Shown: piece after piece, positions 16,255-24,133 of the stretch
How the letters are laid out: every line of letters begins with the position of its first letter
Numbering within the stretch: position 1 is the stretch's first letter
From: Paenibacillus sp. FSL H3-0469
GTDB lineage: Bacteria; Bacillota; Bacilli; Paenibacillales; Paenibacillaceae
NCBI RefSeq assembly: GCF_038051945.1
Contig: NZ_CP150302.1
Span: forward strand, 4,278,001 to 4,342,000
Reading direction: 5' to 3'
DNA: 64,000 nt
The notes under the pieces: generated by a model
Told to the model about the DNA's origin: nothing
What the model saw: only the letters and a program-made list of their open reading frames with translations
The model's database searches: none
Position numbers and translations under genes: made by a program

Positions 16255-16901
16255 TGCTCTATCTGTCCCCCTTTTTGAATCAGGACCATGTATTCCCATG
16301 CCCGTTCGCCCAATACTAAATACAGAAGCTGCCTGTTCTGACGAACACTTGTCTGGAAGGACAGCCGCTCATAGAGCTGTCTGGCCCGCGGATTGCTGGC
16401 CGCAACGTGCAGGCTGAGGCGGTCCAGGCCAGGGTCGGCAGCCACAACTTCCCCGGCCCATCCGAGCAGTTGCCGGCCTACGCCCTTGCTGTGGTGGGCC
16501 GGATGAACTGCCAGGTCGGTAATATAACACTCGCCGGCCTCGGGGTAATGTTCAAGTGTCGCCAGACCAGCCAGCAGCCGGACCATGCCGCGTCTCCTTA
16601 GCAGAGGGAATACAGCCGGTAACGGGGCCAGCCGCTTACCCCTTACCAGCTGATCCTCCGCAGACTTATATTTCATCCCGATGCTGCCAATCACCTCTCC
16701 CTGCTGCAAGGCGACGCTTCTGGGGGCGAACGGTCCGGCCGGAGCATAGTCGAGAAGCGTCTCCAGACCCTTAGCCAGCACATTCCCGCTGAGGTGCAGC
16801 CGTCTGTGGAACTTGGCTTGGAACGCCTGGGCCAGCAACTGGCTTACCGGCCGGTTATACCGGGGTTGCATCGGCTCTATCGTAATCGGTGCAAGGCTCA
16901 T
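16251..16901 (-). CDS. GNAT family N-acetyltransferase
   Basis: 216 residues. Acetyl-CoA binding motif A is clear: CYITDLAVHPAHHSKGVGRQLLGWA, followed by motif B ASNPRARQLYERLSFQ. It begins at ATG 16901, overlapping the MerR stop (ATGA), and ends over the hydrolase start (ATGA). This tight coupling means the three genes are made together. Substrate unknown; MerR control suggests inducible detoxification. Confidence 0.9.
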   Translation of the reverse strand: MSLAPITIEPMQPRYNRPVSQLLAQAFQAKFHRRLHLSGNVLAKGLETLLDYAPAGPFAPRSVALQQGEVIGSIGMKYKSAEDQLVRGKRLAPLPAVFPLLRRRGMVRLLAGLATLEHYPEAGECYITDLAVHPAHHSKGVGRQLLGWAGEVVAADPGLDRLSLHVAASNPRARQLYERLSFQTSVRQNRQLLYLVLGERAWEYMVLIQKGGQIEQ

Positions 16902-17683
16902 ACCGATCCCGCCCCTTCCTCAATCACTCCCGGTTGGATCAATGCTTTCAGTTCATAGTGCAGCTTGCCCGGAGCGAACAGTGACAGATACGACCGCTCA
17001 ATTACCACCAGGGGCCCCGCCAGCGGAATCGCTTGTGCAGCCGCATAGGTCAAGAAATGGTCACACTGTTCTTCAAGCTCCTCCTCCTGAATCACACATT
17101 GGCGGATCAGATAATCCCCGGCCGGAAGAGTCAGATCGCCCGGAGCCTGCATCTCCAGATACAAGGTCACGGCCTCCTGTTCATCTGCCACATAATAAAT
17201 ATCCGATTCGAACAGATCCGGTATCCCTGCCGCCTGCTGCGCCAGCAGCGCCGCACTAAGCTGACTGTGCGAATCCAGCTTCATCAGCTCGGTGAGATGG
17301 ACTTCAGGCTGCAACACCCTCTGAAAGGGCTCCGCCTGCGAGCTGTAGCTCTGCTCCTCCTCCAGCATTTTGCGGATGAACTGCCGCAGCTTCTGAAGAC
17401 GCTTCAGCTCCTGTTCGATCCCTCCGAGAGAGTGCTCCAGCAGCCCGCGATGCTGCTCCGGACTATAGCTCATACATTCGTTAATCGACTGAACAGGCAC
17501 TTCAAGCTTGCGGAGCAGCAGGATGTGCGCGAGCTGATACACTTGATCCATACTGTACATTCTGTACTGATTCTCACCGGTATACGCAGGCTGCAGAACA
17601 CCCTTCTCTTCAAAATACCGGATCTGATGGACCGATACATTCATCAGCTTGGCCAGTTCACTAATCGTTATTTCATTTCTCAT
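16898..17683 (-). CDS. MerR family transcriptional regulator
   Basis: About 261 residues. MerR-type winged HTH at residues 1-70 (ISELAKLMNVSVHQIRYFEEKGVLQPAY, MYSMDQVYQLAHILLLRKL), a coiled-coil (LLEHSLGGIEQELKRLQKLRQFIRKML) and a C-terminal ligand domain of about 130 residues resembling the effector part of BmrR/TipAL-like proteins. ATG 17683 is chosen because the MerR fold begins there and GGGGAGTG precedes it. A classic MerR promoter lies just upstream. Confidence 0.9.
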   Translation of the reverse strand: MRNEITISELAKLMNVSVHQIRYFEEKGVLQPAYTGENQYRMYSMDQVYQLAHILLLRKLEVPVQSINECMSYSPEQHRGLLEHSLGGIEQELKRLQKLRQFIRKMLEEEQSYSSQAEPFQRVLQPEVHLTELMKLDSHSQLSAALLAQQAAGIPDLFESDIYYVADEQEAVTLYLEMQAPGDLTLPAGDYLIRQCVIQEEELEEQCDHFLTYAAAQAIPLAGPLVVIERSYLSLFAPGKLHYELKALIQPGVIEEGAGSV

Positions 17684-17720
17684 CCTAATCACTCCCCGGG
17701 CTGCGGCTTGGAATATCTCT

Positions 17721-17751
17721 ACGATACACCCTAGGTCTGACCTAAGGTCAA
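17721..17751 (-). promoter_or_regulatory. MerR-type promoter with 19-bp spacer and dyad operator
   Basis: Minus strand: -35 TTGACC (17751-17746), 19-bp spacer, -10 TATCGT (17726-17721). The spacer carries the dyad CCTTAGGTC-A-GACCTAGGG (17747-17729, one mismatch). The long spacer with a centred dyad is the hallmark of MerR-activated promoters. The LysR stop codon sits on the -35 edge. Confidence 0.85.
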
Positions 17752-18638
17752 GGGAAGGACTCGAGATCCCGGGCCAGACGGATAAAAGCCTCAATAGCCG
17801 GGGAGAGCCACTTCTCCTCATGCCAGAACATCTGAGTTGCAAAAGATACTGCGGTCAAATCCCACGGCAGAGAGATCAGCTCCCCCCGCTGCAATTCTTC
17901 GCTTACGGCCATTTCAGGCAGGATGGCGATGCCCATCCCCAGCTTCGCGCATTGTTTGATTGCCTCTGCACTATGAAACTCCAGCTCCGTGATACCCGCC
18001 ATCCCCTTCTGGGATAGGCTGCGCTCGAAGAAGCTGCGGTAGGAGCACCCCTGCTCTGTCAGCAGGAAGGTCTCGCCGTGAAAATCCTGGATAGCCAGCG
18101 CCGGACGCGATGCCAGCGGATGATCGGGAGCAGCCAGGAGGCAGAAGCGCTCGTCTGTTATTTTTTCTCCGCAAAATCCGCTCTCGCTCTTCACTTCATC
18201 CAGCATGAAGATCACATCGACATCCCCGTCCCGCAGGCTCTGCCTGAGACTCGGACTCACGAGCGGCAGGAAGATCAGCCGGACTCCGGGATGAAGCTGG
18301 CGGAACCGGTGCAGCACAGCGGGAAGTCTGTAAGTGCATAACGTCTCATCTGCACTGATTACGATGGTGCCTGTCAGCTCACCGGGCTGCTTGAGGGCAT
18401 GCTGCGCCTCCTCCACCATACACAGGATGTTGTCTGCATAACGCAGGAACGTTTTGCCGGTATCGGTTAACGTCACATTTTTGCCGAGCCGGTCTACCAG
18501 CTTCACCCCCAATTCTTCCTCCAGGGCCTTCATTTGCATCGTAACCGTTGAGGGAACATAGTTCTGCGCTTCGGCGGCTCGGGCGAAATTAAGCGTGGAA
18601 GCCAGCGTATAGAAGGTTTTAAGTTGGCGCAATTCCAT
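17748..18638 (-). CDS. LysR family transcriptional regulator
   Basis: 296 residues. N-terminal HTH (MELRQLKTFYTLASTLNFARAAEAQNYVPSTVTMQMKALEEELGVKL) followed by the periplasmic-binding-like effector domain (VISADETLCTYRLPAVLHRF, CAKLGMGIAILPEMA). Divergent from an MFS transporter gene with a 137-bp shared control region, so it probably controls that pump. Its 3' end touches the MerR promoter of the next operon. Confidence 0.92.
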   Translation of the reverse strand: MELRQLKTFYTLASTLNFARAAEAQNYVPSTVTMQMKALEEELGVKLVDRLGKNVTLTDTGKTFLRYADNILCMVEEAQHALKQPGELTGTIVISADETLCTYRLPAVLHRFRQLHPGVRLIFLPLVSPSLRQSLRDGDVDVIFMLDEVKSESGFCGEKITDERFCLLAAPDHPLASRPALAIQDFHGETFLLTEQGCSYRSFFERSLSQKGMAGITELEFHSAEAIKQCAKLGMGIAILPEMAVSEELQRGELISLPWDLTAVSFATQMFWHEEKWLSPAIEAFIRLARDLESFP

Positions 18639-18668
18639 TCGATGTCACTCCTTCGTTCAAAAAAAATG

Positions 18669-18721
18669 AACGTTTCGTTCAGAAACGTTTCTTTGACTTA
18701 ACCTTAGCAGCATCGTAGAGT
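18669..18721 (+). promoter_or_regulatory. LysR/MFS control region: repeated GAAC-type palindromes and promoter
   Basis: GAACGTTTCGTTC (18669-18681) and GAAACGTTTC (18682-18692) lie back to back, sharing ACGTTTC. A -35 TTGACT (18693-18698), 17-bp spacer and -10 TAGAGT (18716-18721) follow for the MFS gene. The site position suits LysR activation; binding is inferred. Confidence 0.5.
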
Positions 18722-18775
18722 GATGACAAGAACGGCGGCCGATTCCGTTATGAATGTACAAGGAGTGGGAGAAAA

Positions 18776-19924
18776 TTGAATAACAGATTGACGATATATA
18801 TTCTGGCACTTGCCGTTTTTCTGATCGGGACGATTGAATATATTATTACCGGTGTGATTGAGATGATTGCCGCAGATCTTGGCGTATCCACCTCCGAAGT
18901 GGGGCTGCTGGTGACCGTATTTGCGCTGTCCGCAGCCATTATTGCACCGGTGCTCATTGCATTGACCATTAATATGGACCGCAAAAAGCTGCTGCTGACC
19001 GCCCTCGGCGTGTTCATTGCCAGCAACGGGCTGATGCTGCTGAAGTTGCCTTATGAAGCTATGCTAGGAGTTAGAGTTATCCAAGGGGCAAGCGGGGGCA
19101 TAGCTACTGTAGTCGCCATGGCTGTAGCTACAAGGCTCGTGGAGAGGGAGCGGAGAGGCAATGCGATTGGCATTATTCTGATGGGACTCAGCAGCTCGCT
19201 GGTTCTGGGCGTACCGGCCGGCACTTTTTTCAGCGGATACTTTGGGTGGAGGGCTCTGTTCATCATCGTCGGGGGGCTCAGCCTTATTCCGCTGTGCATC
19301 ATCTCAGCCAAGGTCCCTGCCATAAAAGAAAAAGAAGCCGTCACCCTGAAGATGCAGCTCTCTGTGCTTAAGGATTCCAGAATTGTTACCGCTCTGGCGA
19401 TCAGCTTATTGTATGTAGGGGGTTACGCTACACTCTTCACTTATATTACCCCTTACCTGCAGGCCGCATCCTCTCTGTCTGTCACCGAAATCAGCGGGGT
19501 GCTCTTCCTGGCGGGCGTCTGCAGCTTCATGGGCTCCAAGTTAGGCGGGCAATTGGCCGATTCTAGAGGATCGAAGTTCACCATTATCGCAGGACTTCTG
19601 TTACAAGCAGCCACACTCCTCCTGTTCGCACTAACGGGCGTTCCGGTGATCGTCCTTCTCCTGATCCTGATGCTCTTCATGCTGGGCACCTGGAGCATCT
19701 CCCCTGCGCAGCAGCTTCTGCTGGTCACCCTGGTTCCCCGGAACCCGGATATGGCCCTGAGCGTAAACACCTCCTTCATCCAGTTCGGATTCGCGCTGGG
19801 ATCGGGCTTAGGCGGCTATGTGATCAGCCGTACCTCTGTGCTCCACCTGAACTGGGCGGGCCTCGCCGCTGTAGCGGTAGCTCTGATTCTGGCCGTCCGG
19901 CTGTTCAAGACTCAGAAGGCTTGA
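18776..19924 (+). CDS. MFS transporter, DHA1 (AraJ-like) family
   Basis: 382 residues, twelve predicted membrane helices. TTG 18776 follows AGGAGTGGGAG. The opening helix (YILALAVFLIGTIEYIITGVI), the motif-A-like loop after helix 2 (LIALTINMDRKKLLL) and helix 4-5 features (GASGGIATVVAMAVATRLVE, GVPAGTFFSGYFGWRALF) are those of drug/arabinose efflux DHA1 permeases. Paired with a divergent LysR. Substrate unknown; efflux of a small organic compound is likely. Confidence 0.9.
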   Translation: MNNRLTIYILALAVFLIGTIEYIITGVIEMIAADLGVSTSEVGLLVTVFALSAAIIAPVLIALTINMDRKKLLLTALGVFIASNGLMLLKLPYEAMLGVRVIQGASGGIATVVAMAVATRLVERERRGNAIGIILMGLSSSLVLGVPAGTFFSGYFGWRALFIIVGGLSLIPLCIISAKVPAIKEKEAVTLKMQLSVLKDSRIVTALAISLLYVGGYATLFTYITPYLQAASSLSVTEISGVLFLAGVCSFMGSKLGGQLADSRGSKFTIIAGLLLQAATLLLFALTGVPVIVLLLILMLFMLGTWSISPAQQLLLVTLVPRNPDMALSVNTSFIQFGFALGSGLGGYVISRTSVLHLNWAGLAAVAVALILAVRLFKTQKA

Positions 19925-19966
19925 TCGCACTTGAAGTACTCAGGCCGGGAGATGAACACAGCAAGA

Positions 19967-19998
19967 CAAAGAGGCTATCCCCAGGGATGGCCTCTTTG
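19967..19998. terminator. Bidirectional intrinsic terminator
   Basis: Stem CAAAGAGGC..ATCC / GGAT..GCCTCTTTG with a CCAGGG-type loop between the convergent MFS gene and mqo. T-rich on the mqo side. Confidence 0.7.
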
Positions 19999-20044
19999 CA
20001 TGTATAGAAGAGCTGGCTGGTGATCAGCCGCACTTACTCTATTG

Positions 20045-21568
20045 CTACAGATGATTGACCGCGGCTGGCGGCTCATGCCCATCTGTTCCATTCGTCAGGC
20101 CCAGCGTGTGCGCTGCGGAAGCATGAATGTCATTCAATAGCTTCGGGTTAGCGGACAGGGACATGCCGTAGGCAGGAATCATCTGCTTGATCTTCGGCTC
20201 CCAGGCCTTGATCTGCTGCGGGAAGCACTTGGTGATGACCTCCAGCATGACAGAGACGGCCGTGGACGCCCCTGGAGAGGCTCCCAGCAATGCGGCGATG
20301 GAGCCGTCCGCGCTGCTGATGACTTCCGTTCCGAATTGAAGCATGCCTTTGCCGGCTGCTGTATCCTTAATAATCTGCACCCGCTGGCCCGCTACCACCA
20401 GCTCCCAATCCTCGCTTTTCGCATCCGGGATGAACTCCCGCAGCGCTTCCATGCGCTGTTCTTTGGACAGCATGACCTGCCCGATCAGATATTTGGTCAA
20501 TGACAGATTCTTCGCTCCTGCTGCAAGCATCGTAACCAGATTATCCGGCTTGACCGAGGTAATCAGATCGAACATGGAGCCGTATTTCAGGAACTTGGGC
20601 GAGAAGCCGGCAAACGGCCCGAAGAACAGGGATTCCTGCTTATCGATCACCCGGGTATCCAGATGCGGAACAGACATCGGAGGTGCACCCACCGCAGCCT
20701 TACCATACACCTTGGCATGATGCTGGGCTACAATCTCCGGCTTCTTGCAGACCATGAACAGTCCGCTTACCGGGAATCCGCCAATCTTTTTGCCTTCCGG
20801 AATACCGGATTTCTGCAGCAGATGCAGGCTTCCTCCCCCGCCGCCGATGAAGACGAACTTGGCGTTATGACGCTCTGTTACGCCGCTGGCGAGATTCTTC
20901 ACCTTCAGCTCCCAGGAGCCGTCCTGCGCGCGCTTCAGATCATCCACCTGATGATTATATCTAATATCGGTGTTATTGCTCTGTAAGTGGTTGAACAGCA
21001 TGCGGGTCAGAGCGCCGAAATTCACATCCGTTCCCGAATCGATTTTGGTCGCCGCTATCGGCTGGTCCAGCTTCCGGTTCTTCATCATCAGCGGAATCCA
21101 TTCCATCAGCCGCCTAGGATCATCGGAGAATTCCATGCCTTGAAACAGCGGACTATTTGAAAGCGCTTCAAATCGCTTTTGTAAAAATGCAACGTCCTTC
21201 TGTCCTTCCACAAAGCTCATATGCGGCACAGGTACAATGAAATCCTGCGGATTGTGTATTCGTTTCTGGCTCACCAGATAGGACCAGAATTGCTTGGAGA
21301 ACTGAAATTCCTCGTTCACCTTAATCGCCTTGCTGATGTCAATCGATCCGTCCGGCTGCTCTGTAGTATAGTTAAGCTCGCAGAGTGAAGAATGCCCCGT
21401 TCCCGCATTGTTCCATTCTCCTGAGCTCTCCTCCCCGGCACCCGCACGCCGCTCAAACACGGTTATTTGCCAATCCGGTACTAATTCCTTTAACAGTGAA
21501 CCAAGTGTTGCACTCATGATTCCAGCACCAATTAAAATAACGTCTGCTTTTGTTTGTTGGTTGCTCAT
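20045..21568 (-). CDS. mqo: Malate:quinone oxidoreductase
   Basis: About 507 residues, normal for the family. FAD-dependent membrane-associated enzyme that oxidises malate to oxaloacetate and passes electrons to quinone. The N-terminal FAD motif (ADVILIGAGIMSATLGSLLKE) and the Mqo signature GEWNNAGTGHSSLCELNYT are unmistakable; GASPGASTAVSVMLEV near the end is also typical. ATG 21568 is chosen because AGAAGGACGG precedes it and the family begins there; the longer frame to 21673 is unlikely. Single-gene unit with a terminator after it. Confidence 0.97.
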   Translation of the reverse strand: MSNQQTKADVILIGAGIMSATLGSLLKELVPDWQITVFERRAGAGEESSGEWNNAGTGHSSLCELNYTTEQPDGSIDISKAIKVNEEFQFSKQFWSYLVSQKRIHNPQDFIVPVPHMSFVEGQKDVAFLQKRFEALSNSPLFQGMEFSDDPRRLMEWIPLMMKNRKLDQPIAATKIDSGTDVNFGALTRMLFNHLQSNNTDIRYNHQVDDLKRAQDGSWELKVKNLASGVTERHNAKFVFIGGGGGSLHLLQKSGIPEGKKIGGFPVSGLFMVCKKPEIVAQHHAKVYGKAAVGAPPMSVPHLDTRVIDKQESLFFGPFAGFSPKFLKYGSMFDLITSVKPDNLVTMLAAGAKNLSLTKYLIGQVMLSKEQRMEALREFIPDAKSEDWELVVAGQRVQIIKDTAAGKGMLQFGTEVISSADGSIAALLGASPGASTAVSVMLEVITKCFPQQIKAWEPKIKQMIPAYGMSLSANPKLLNDIHASAAHTLGLTNGTDGHEPPAAVNHL

Positions 21569-21742
21569 ATTATACCGTCCTTCTACCCTACGATTTGCAG
21601 GAAGGATGCAGGCACTCCTGCTTAGGCGCCATAGCAAGCCAGCGCGGACCAAGTCACACACCGTTTGGATCAATCCTGATCCTAGTTTATCACTAATGAA
21701 ACTAAATTTTAAGATTTATCTTAATTTTTATAAACTTTTTAA

Positions 21743-22951
21743 TTAATAATCACGGGCCGCATCGAACCAGCCCTGCGCCACTTCCTCTGTTATAGGCTGC
21801 CCGATCTGGTGCTCTGACTGGCTGAGCTGCCATACAGCTTCGCCAAGGTCTTCCCTCTCGGTAGTCTCGATGCCCTTCAGTGAATTGAAGCGCAGGGTGA
21901 AGGCGGTAATGGCTGCTTCCGCCTCTTCAAGAGTGCGGGCCTCCGCCATAGCTGCTTGCGCAGTATCATAGGCTTCGTTCGCCAGCTTGGCCAGACGCTT
22001 CGGCCAGGCCGCGAACGGGCGGCCGTATTCGCTCTGCCACCACTCCGGCTTCCTGAGCTGGCTTATGGAGGCATAATCATCCCAAGGGCGGACCTTGGCG
22101 CGCGCCTTCATCTGCTGCCGCAGACGTTTGCCTACGGCCTCCTCGACATTGTAGGCGATGAACCGGTCCAGCAGCGGCCATGTATCCAGGGAAGGCAGGC
22201 CTTCCAACTCCGGCATGAAACGGAGCTCCAGGCTGGTCAGCCCCGTCAGGCAGGCAAGCGCCTCCAGATCGCAGAAGCTTCCCCACAGGCTGAGCGACTC
22301 CAGGTTCGGGAATTGCTCCAGGCCGTCCAGCGAGATGGGCTGGCCCAAGGGCGGGCTATTCAGCGTCAGGTGAGTCACACCCTGCAGCTCCCCCAGATCC
22401 GGCAGCCGGTACGGCGCATCGCTCCTGCGCCGGCTCATATTCGGTACTAAGGCCAGAGTAGTCGGCAGATGACCGGAAACCGAGAAGCGGGTCAGATCGC
22501 CGGACAAGCTCAGGTTGTACAGCTTCTCCGGCAGAACCAGGCTCAGCTGTCCATTTGCCAGAGGTCCCAGTTTGATGCCCAGGGTATAGATGTTCGCCCG
22601 GCTACCGTCCAGCGAAGCAGCCTCCGGCAGCACCGGGGTCCAGCTTAGATTCTCAATAGGCCGCCGTTCCGCCCATTCCAGGAACCCCGCATCACCGCCG
22701 GTATAGCTCAGATATCGCGGCCAGGGGGAGCCTGCGGGTGTGGCGAACGGCTCGAAGACGGACCAGTTGATGCGCTCATCGGCAGCGACCAGCACCTCTG
22801 CCGGTGGCTTCGACTCCCTGGGGCCGATCGATAAGCTGCCCATACCGGGCTTGCGGTCAAGCGTGTGGCTGCCGGGCCCCGTCAGATCAAGGACATACCT
22901 TCCGGGTTCTGTAATCGGAGCCGGGGGAAGAGCTTGGTTATCTGTGGACAT
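21743..22951 (-). CDS. Leucine-rich-repeat-like protein of unknown function
   Basis: About 402 residues from ATG 22951 (AGAAAGG nine bases upstream). The central part (about 130-265) shows leucine-rich repeats: LYNLSLSGDL, VTHLTLNSPPLG, LEQFPNLESLSLWGSFCDLEALACLTGLTSLELRF. The C-terminal 140 residues are helical and charged (KRLAKLANEAYDTAQAAMAEARTLEEAEAAI). No signal peptide is seen, so it is probably cytoplasmic. LRR proteins of this size occur near SUKH and other immunity-like genes, but no function can be given. Confidence 0.7.
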   Translation of the reverse strand: MSTDNQALPPAPITEPGRYVLDLTGPGSHTLDRKPGMGSLSIGPRESKPPAEVLVAADERINWSVFEPFATPAGSPWPRYLSYTGGDAGFLEWAERRPIENLSWTPVLPEAASLDGSRANIYTLGIKLGPLANGQLSLVLPEKLYNLSLSGDLTRFSVSGHLPTTLALVPNMSRRRSDAPYRLPDLGELQGVTHLTLNSPPLGQPISLDGLEQFPNLESLSLWGSFCDLEALACLTGLTSLELRFMPELEGLPSLDTWPLLDRFIAYNVEEAVGKRLRQQMKARAKVRPWDDYASISQLRKPEWWQSEYGRPFAAWPKRLAKLANEAYDTAQAAMAEARTLEEAEAAITAFTLRFNSLKGIETTEREDLGEAVWQLSQSEHQIGQPITEEVAQGWFDAARDY

Positions 22952-23120
22952 TTGCTTCATCCTTTCTGCTCGAACCTACCTGTTTTCTTAATACTACTAA
23001 TATTCTCTATACTACCTTTGTTTGCTATTCTAACTCAACCATACGACATCGTGGGGTTCACAGCAAATTTCCCGGCCCTCTATCCTCGCTTACATTTGGT
23101 CCGTAAGCCCCCACCCGGCC

Positions 23121-23361
23121 CATTGTAATCGGTTTTTCGCATCCATTTCCGTTCATGCTCCCCTCGCGGCGCATTGTAATCGGTTTTCCGATTACATTTC
23201 CGTTCATGCCCCCCCTGGCGGCCCATTGTAATCGGTTTTCCGATTATATTTCCGTCCATGCCCCCCTGGAGGCCCATTGTAATCGGTTTTCCGATTACAT
23301 CCGCCCCAGCACATTCCCCTCCCCGCACATTGTGTTCGGTTTTCCGCATACATTCGCCCTT
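23121..23361. repeat. Tandem array A: five ~51-bp units with a TGTAATCGG palindrome
   Basis: Units begin at 23121, 23172, 23224, 23275 and 23328 (spacings 51, 52, 51, 53). Each starts CATTGTAATCGG-TTTT-CCGATTACAT (arms TGTAATCGG and CCGATTACA perfect in units 2 and 4), then TTCCGTTCATG and a C/G-rich tail. Units 1 and 5 are degenerate, and a half unit precedes 23121. The array fills the otherwise empty gap 22961-23432. Frame-breaking spacings and no ribosome site argue against coding. A single copy of the same palindrome lies at 47489-47510. Confidence 0.9.
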
Positions 23362-23432
23362 GCCATAACGCGAACAAGCCCGGGCCGTTACCGGCCCAAG
23401 CGCTCATTCCCTCTTCAGTTGGAGTGCAGTCC

Positions 23433-23981
23433 CTACATACTCTGCACTTCATTCGTCCCTGGCTTGTACATACTCTCTGCTTCAACCGGATTCTCTTTGG
23501 CTGTCAGATGCTGGGGAGTGATCCGGCATACCTGCACCGGCCCGCCGTACACAGCCGAACGGTATTTATCGACATGCTGTTTGGATAACGGCCGGTTATA
23601 GTACCCGGGCACATATTTGTTCATCATCTCCTGCAAGACCTGCGTAGCCTCATCCAGATCCGTCACCGGCTCAGCCTGCCCGAAGACCATCACGCTCATA
23701 TAGGCGGTATCGGTCTTGGCGGGCACGGGGTTCGTAATCGTCCCATATTCCTCACAGACCGTGAAGCATACCTCTGAATTCTCACTCATCACCTGATTGC
23801 GTCTTCCATCCCCGGCCCCGTGAAAATACAGTTTTCTGTCCATCCATACATAATTCAGCGGCACAACGTAGGGACGATTCCCATCCGCTAATCCCAGAAA
23901 CCCAATTCTCGCCTGCATTAAAAACTGTTCAATCCTCGCCTCATCCTTGCATTCCCTAACCTTGTAACGAACCGGATTCAT
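23433..23981 (-). CDS. Pyridoxamine 5'-phosphate oxidase-like flavin-binding protein
   Basis: 182 residues. Split beta-barrel FMN-binding fold: FLGLADGNRPYVVPLNYVWMDRKLYFHGAGDGRRNQVM is the classic heme-/flavin-reductase-like PNPOx_like pattern, followed by VCFTVCEEYG and YMSVMVFGQAEPV. ATG 23981 has GAAGGAGAGG upstream. Divergent from a MocR/GntR-aminotransferase regulator, a pairing common for this family, so it is probably regulated by that protein through a pyridoxal-phosphate signal. The actual substrate is unknown. Confidence 0.88.
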   Translation of the reverse strand: MNPVRYKVRECKDEARIEQFLMQARIGFLGLADGNRPYVVPLNYVWMDRKLYFHGAGDGRRNQVMSENSEVCFTVCEEYGTITNPVPAKTDTAYMSVMVFGQAEPVTDLDEATQVLQEMMNKYVPGYYNRPLSKQHVDKYRSAVYGGPVQVCRITPQHLTAKENPVEAESMYKPGTNEVQSM

Positions 23982-24133
23982 ATCGAACCCTCTCCTTCCC
24001 GCGTCCTCCGCGTATACGTTATTTGGTAGTATATCAACTAATGGACTGTGCTAAAATATCCAAAGAAGACGGTTCCGAGCAATCCATAACGAAAAAACGG
24101 AACCTACCCTACGACTAGGAGGGATGCGTTATA

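Noticed and set aside
21568..21673. Longer N-terminus of the malate:quinone oxidoreductase
   Set aside because: The family begins at the FAD motif; the extension has no ribosome site and no homologous look.
23080..23601. Open frames on both strands across array A that would code Gly/Lys-rich repeats
   Set aside because: Unit spacings of 51, 52, 51 and 53 bp break any repeat frame, no ribosome site is present, and the palindromes are conserved rather than a peptide.
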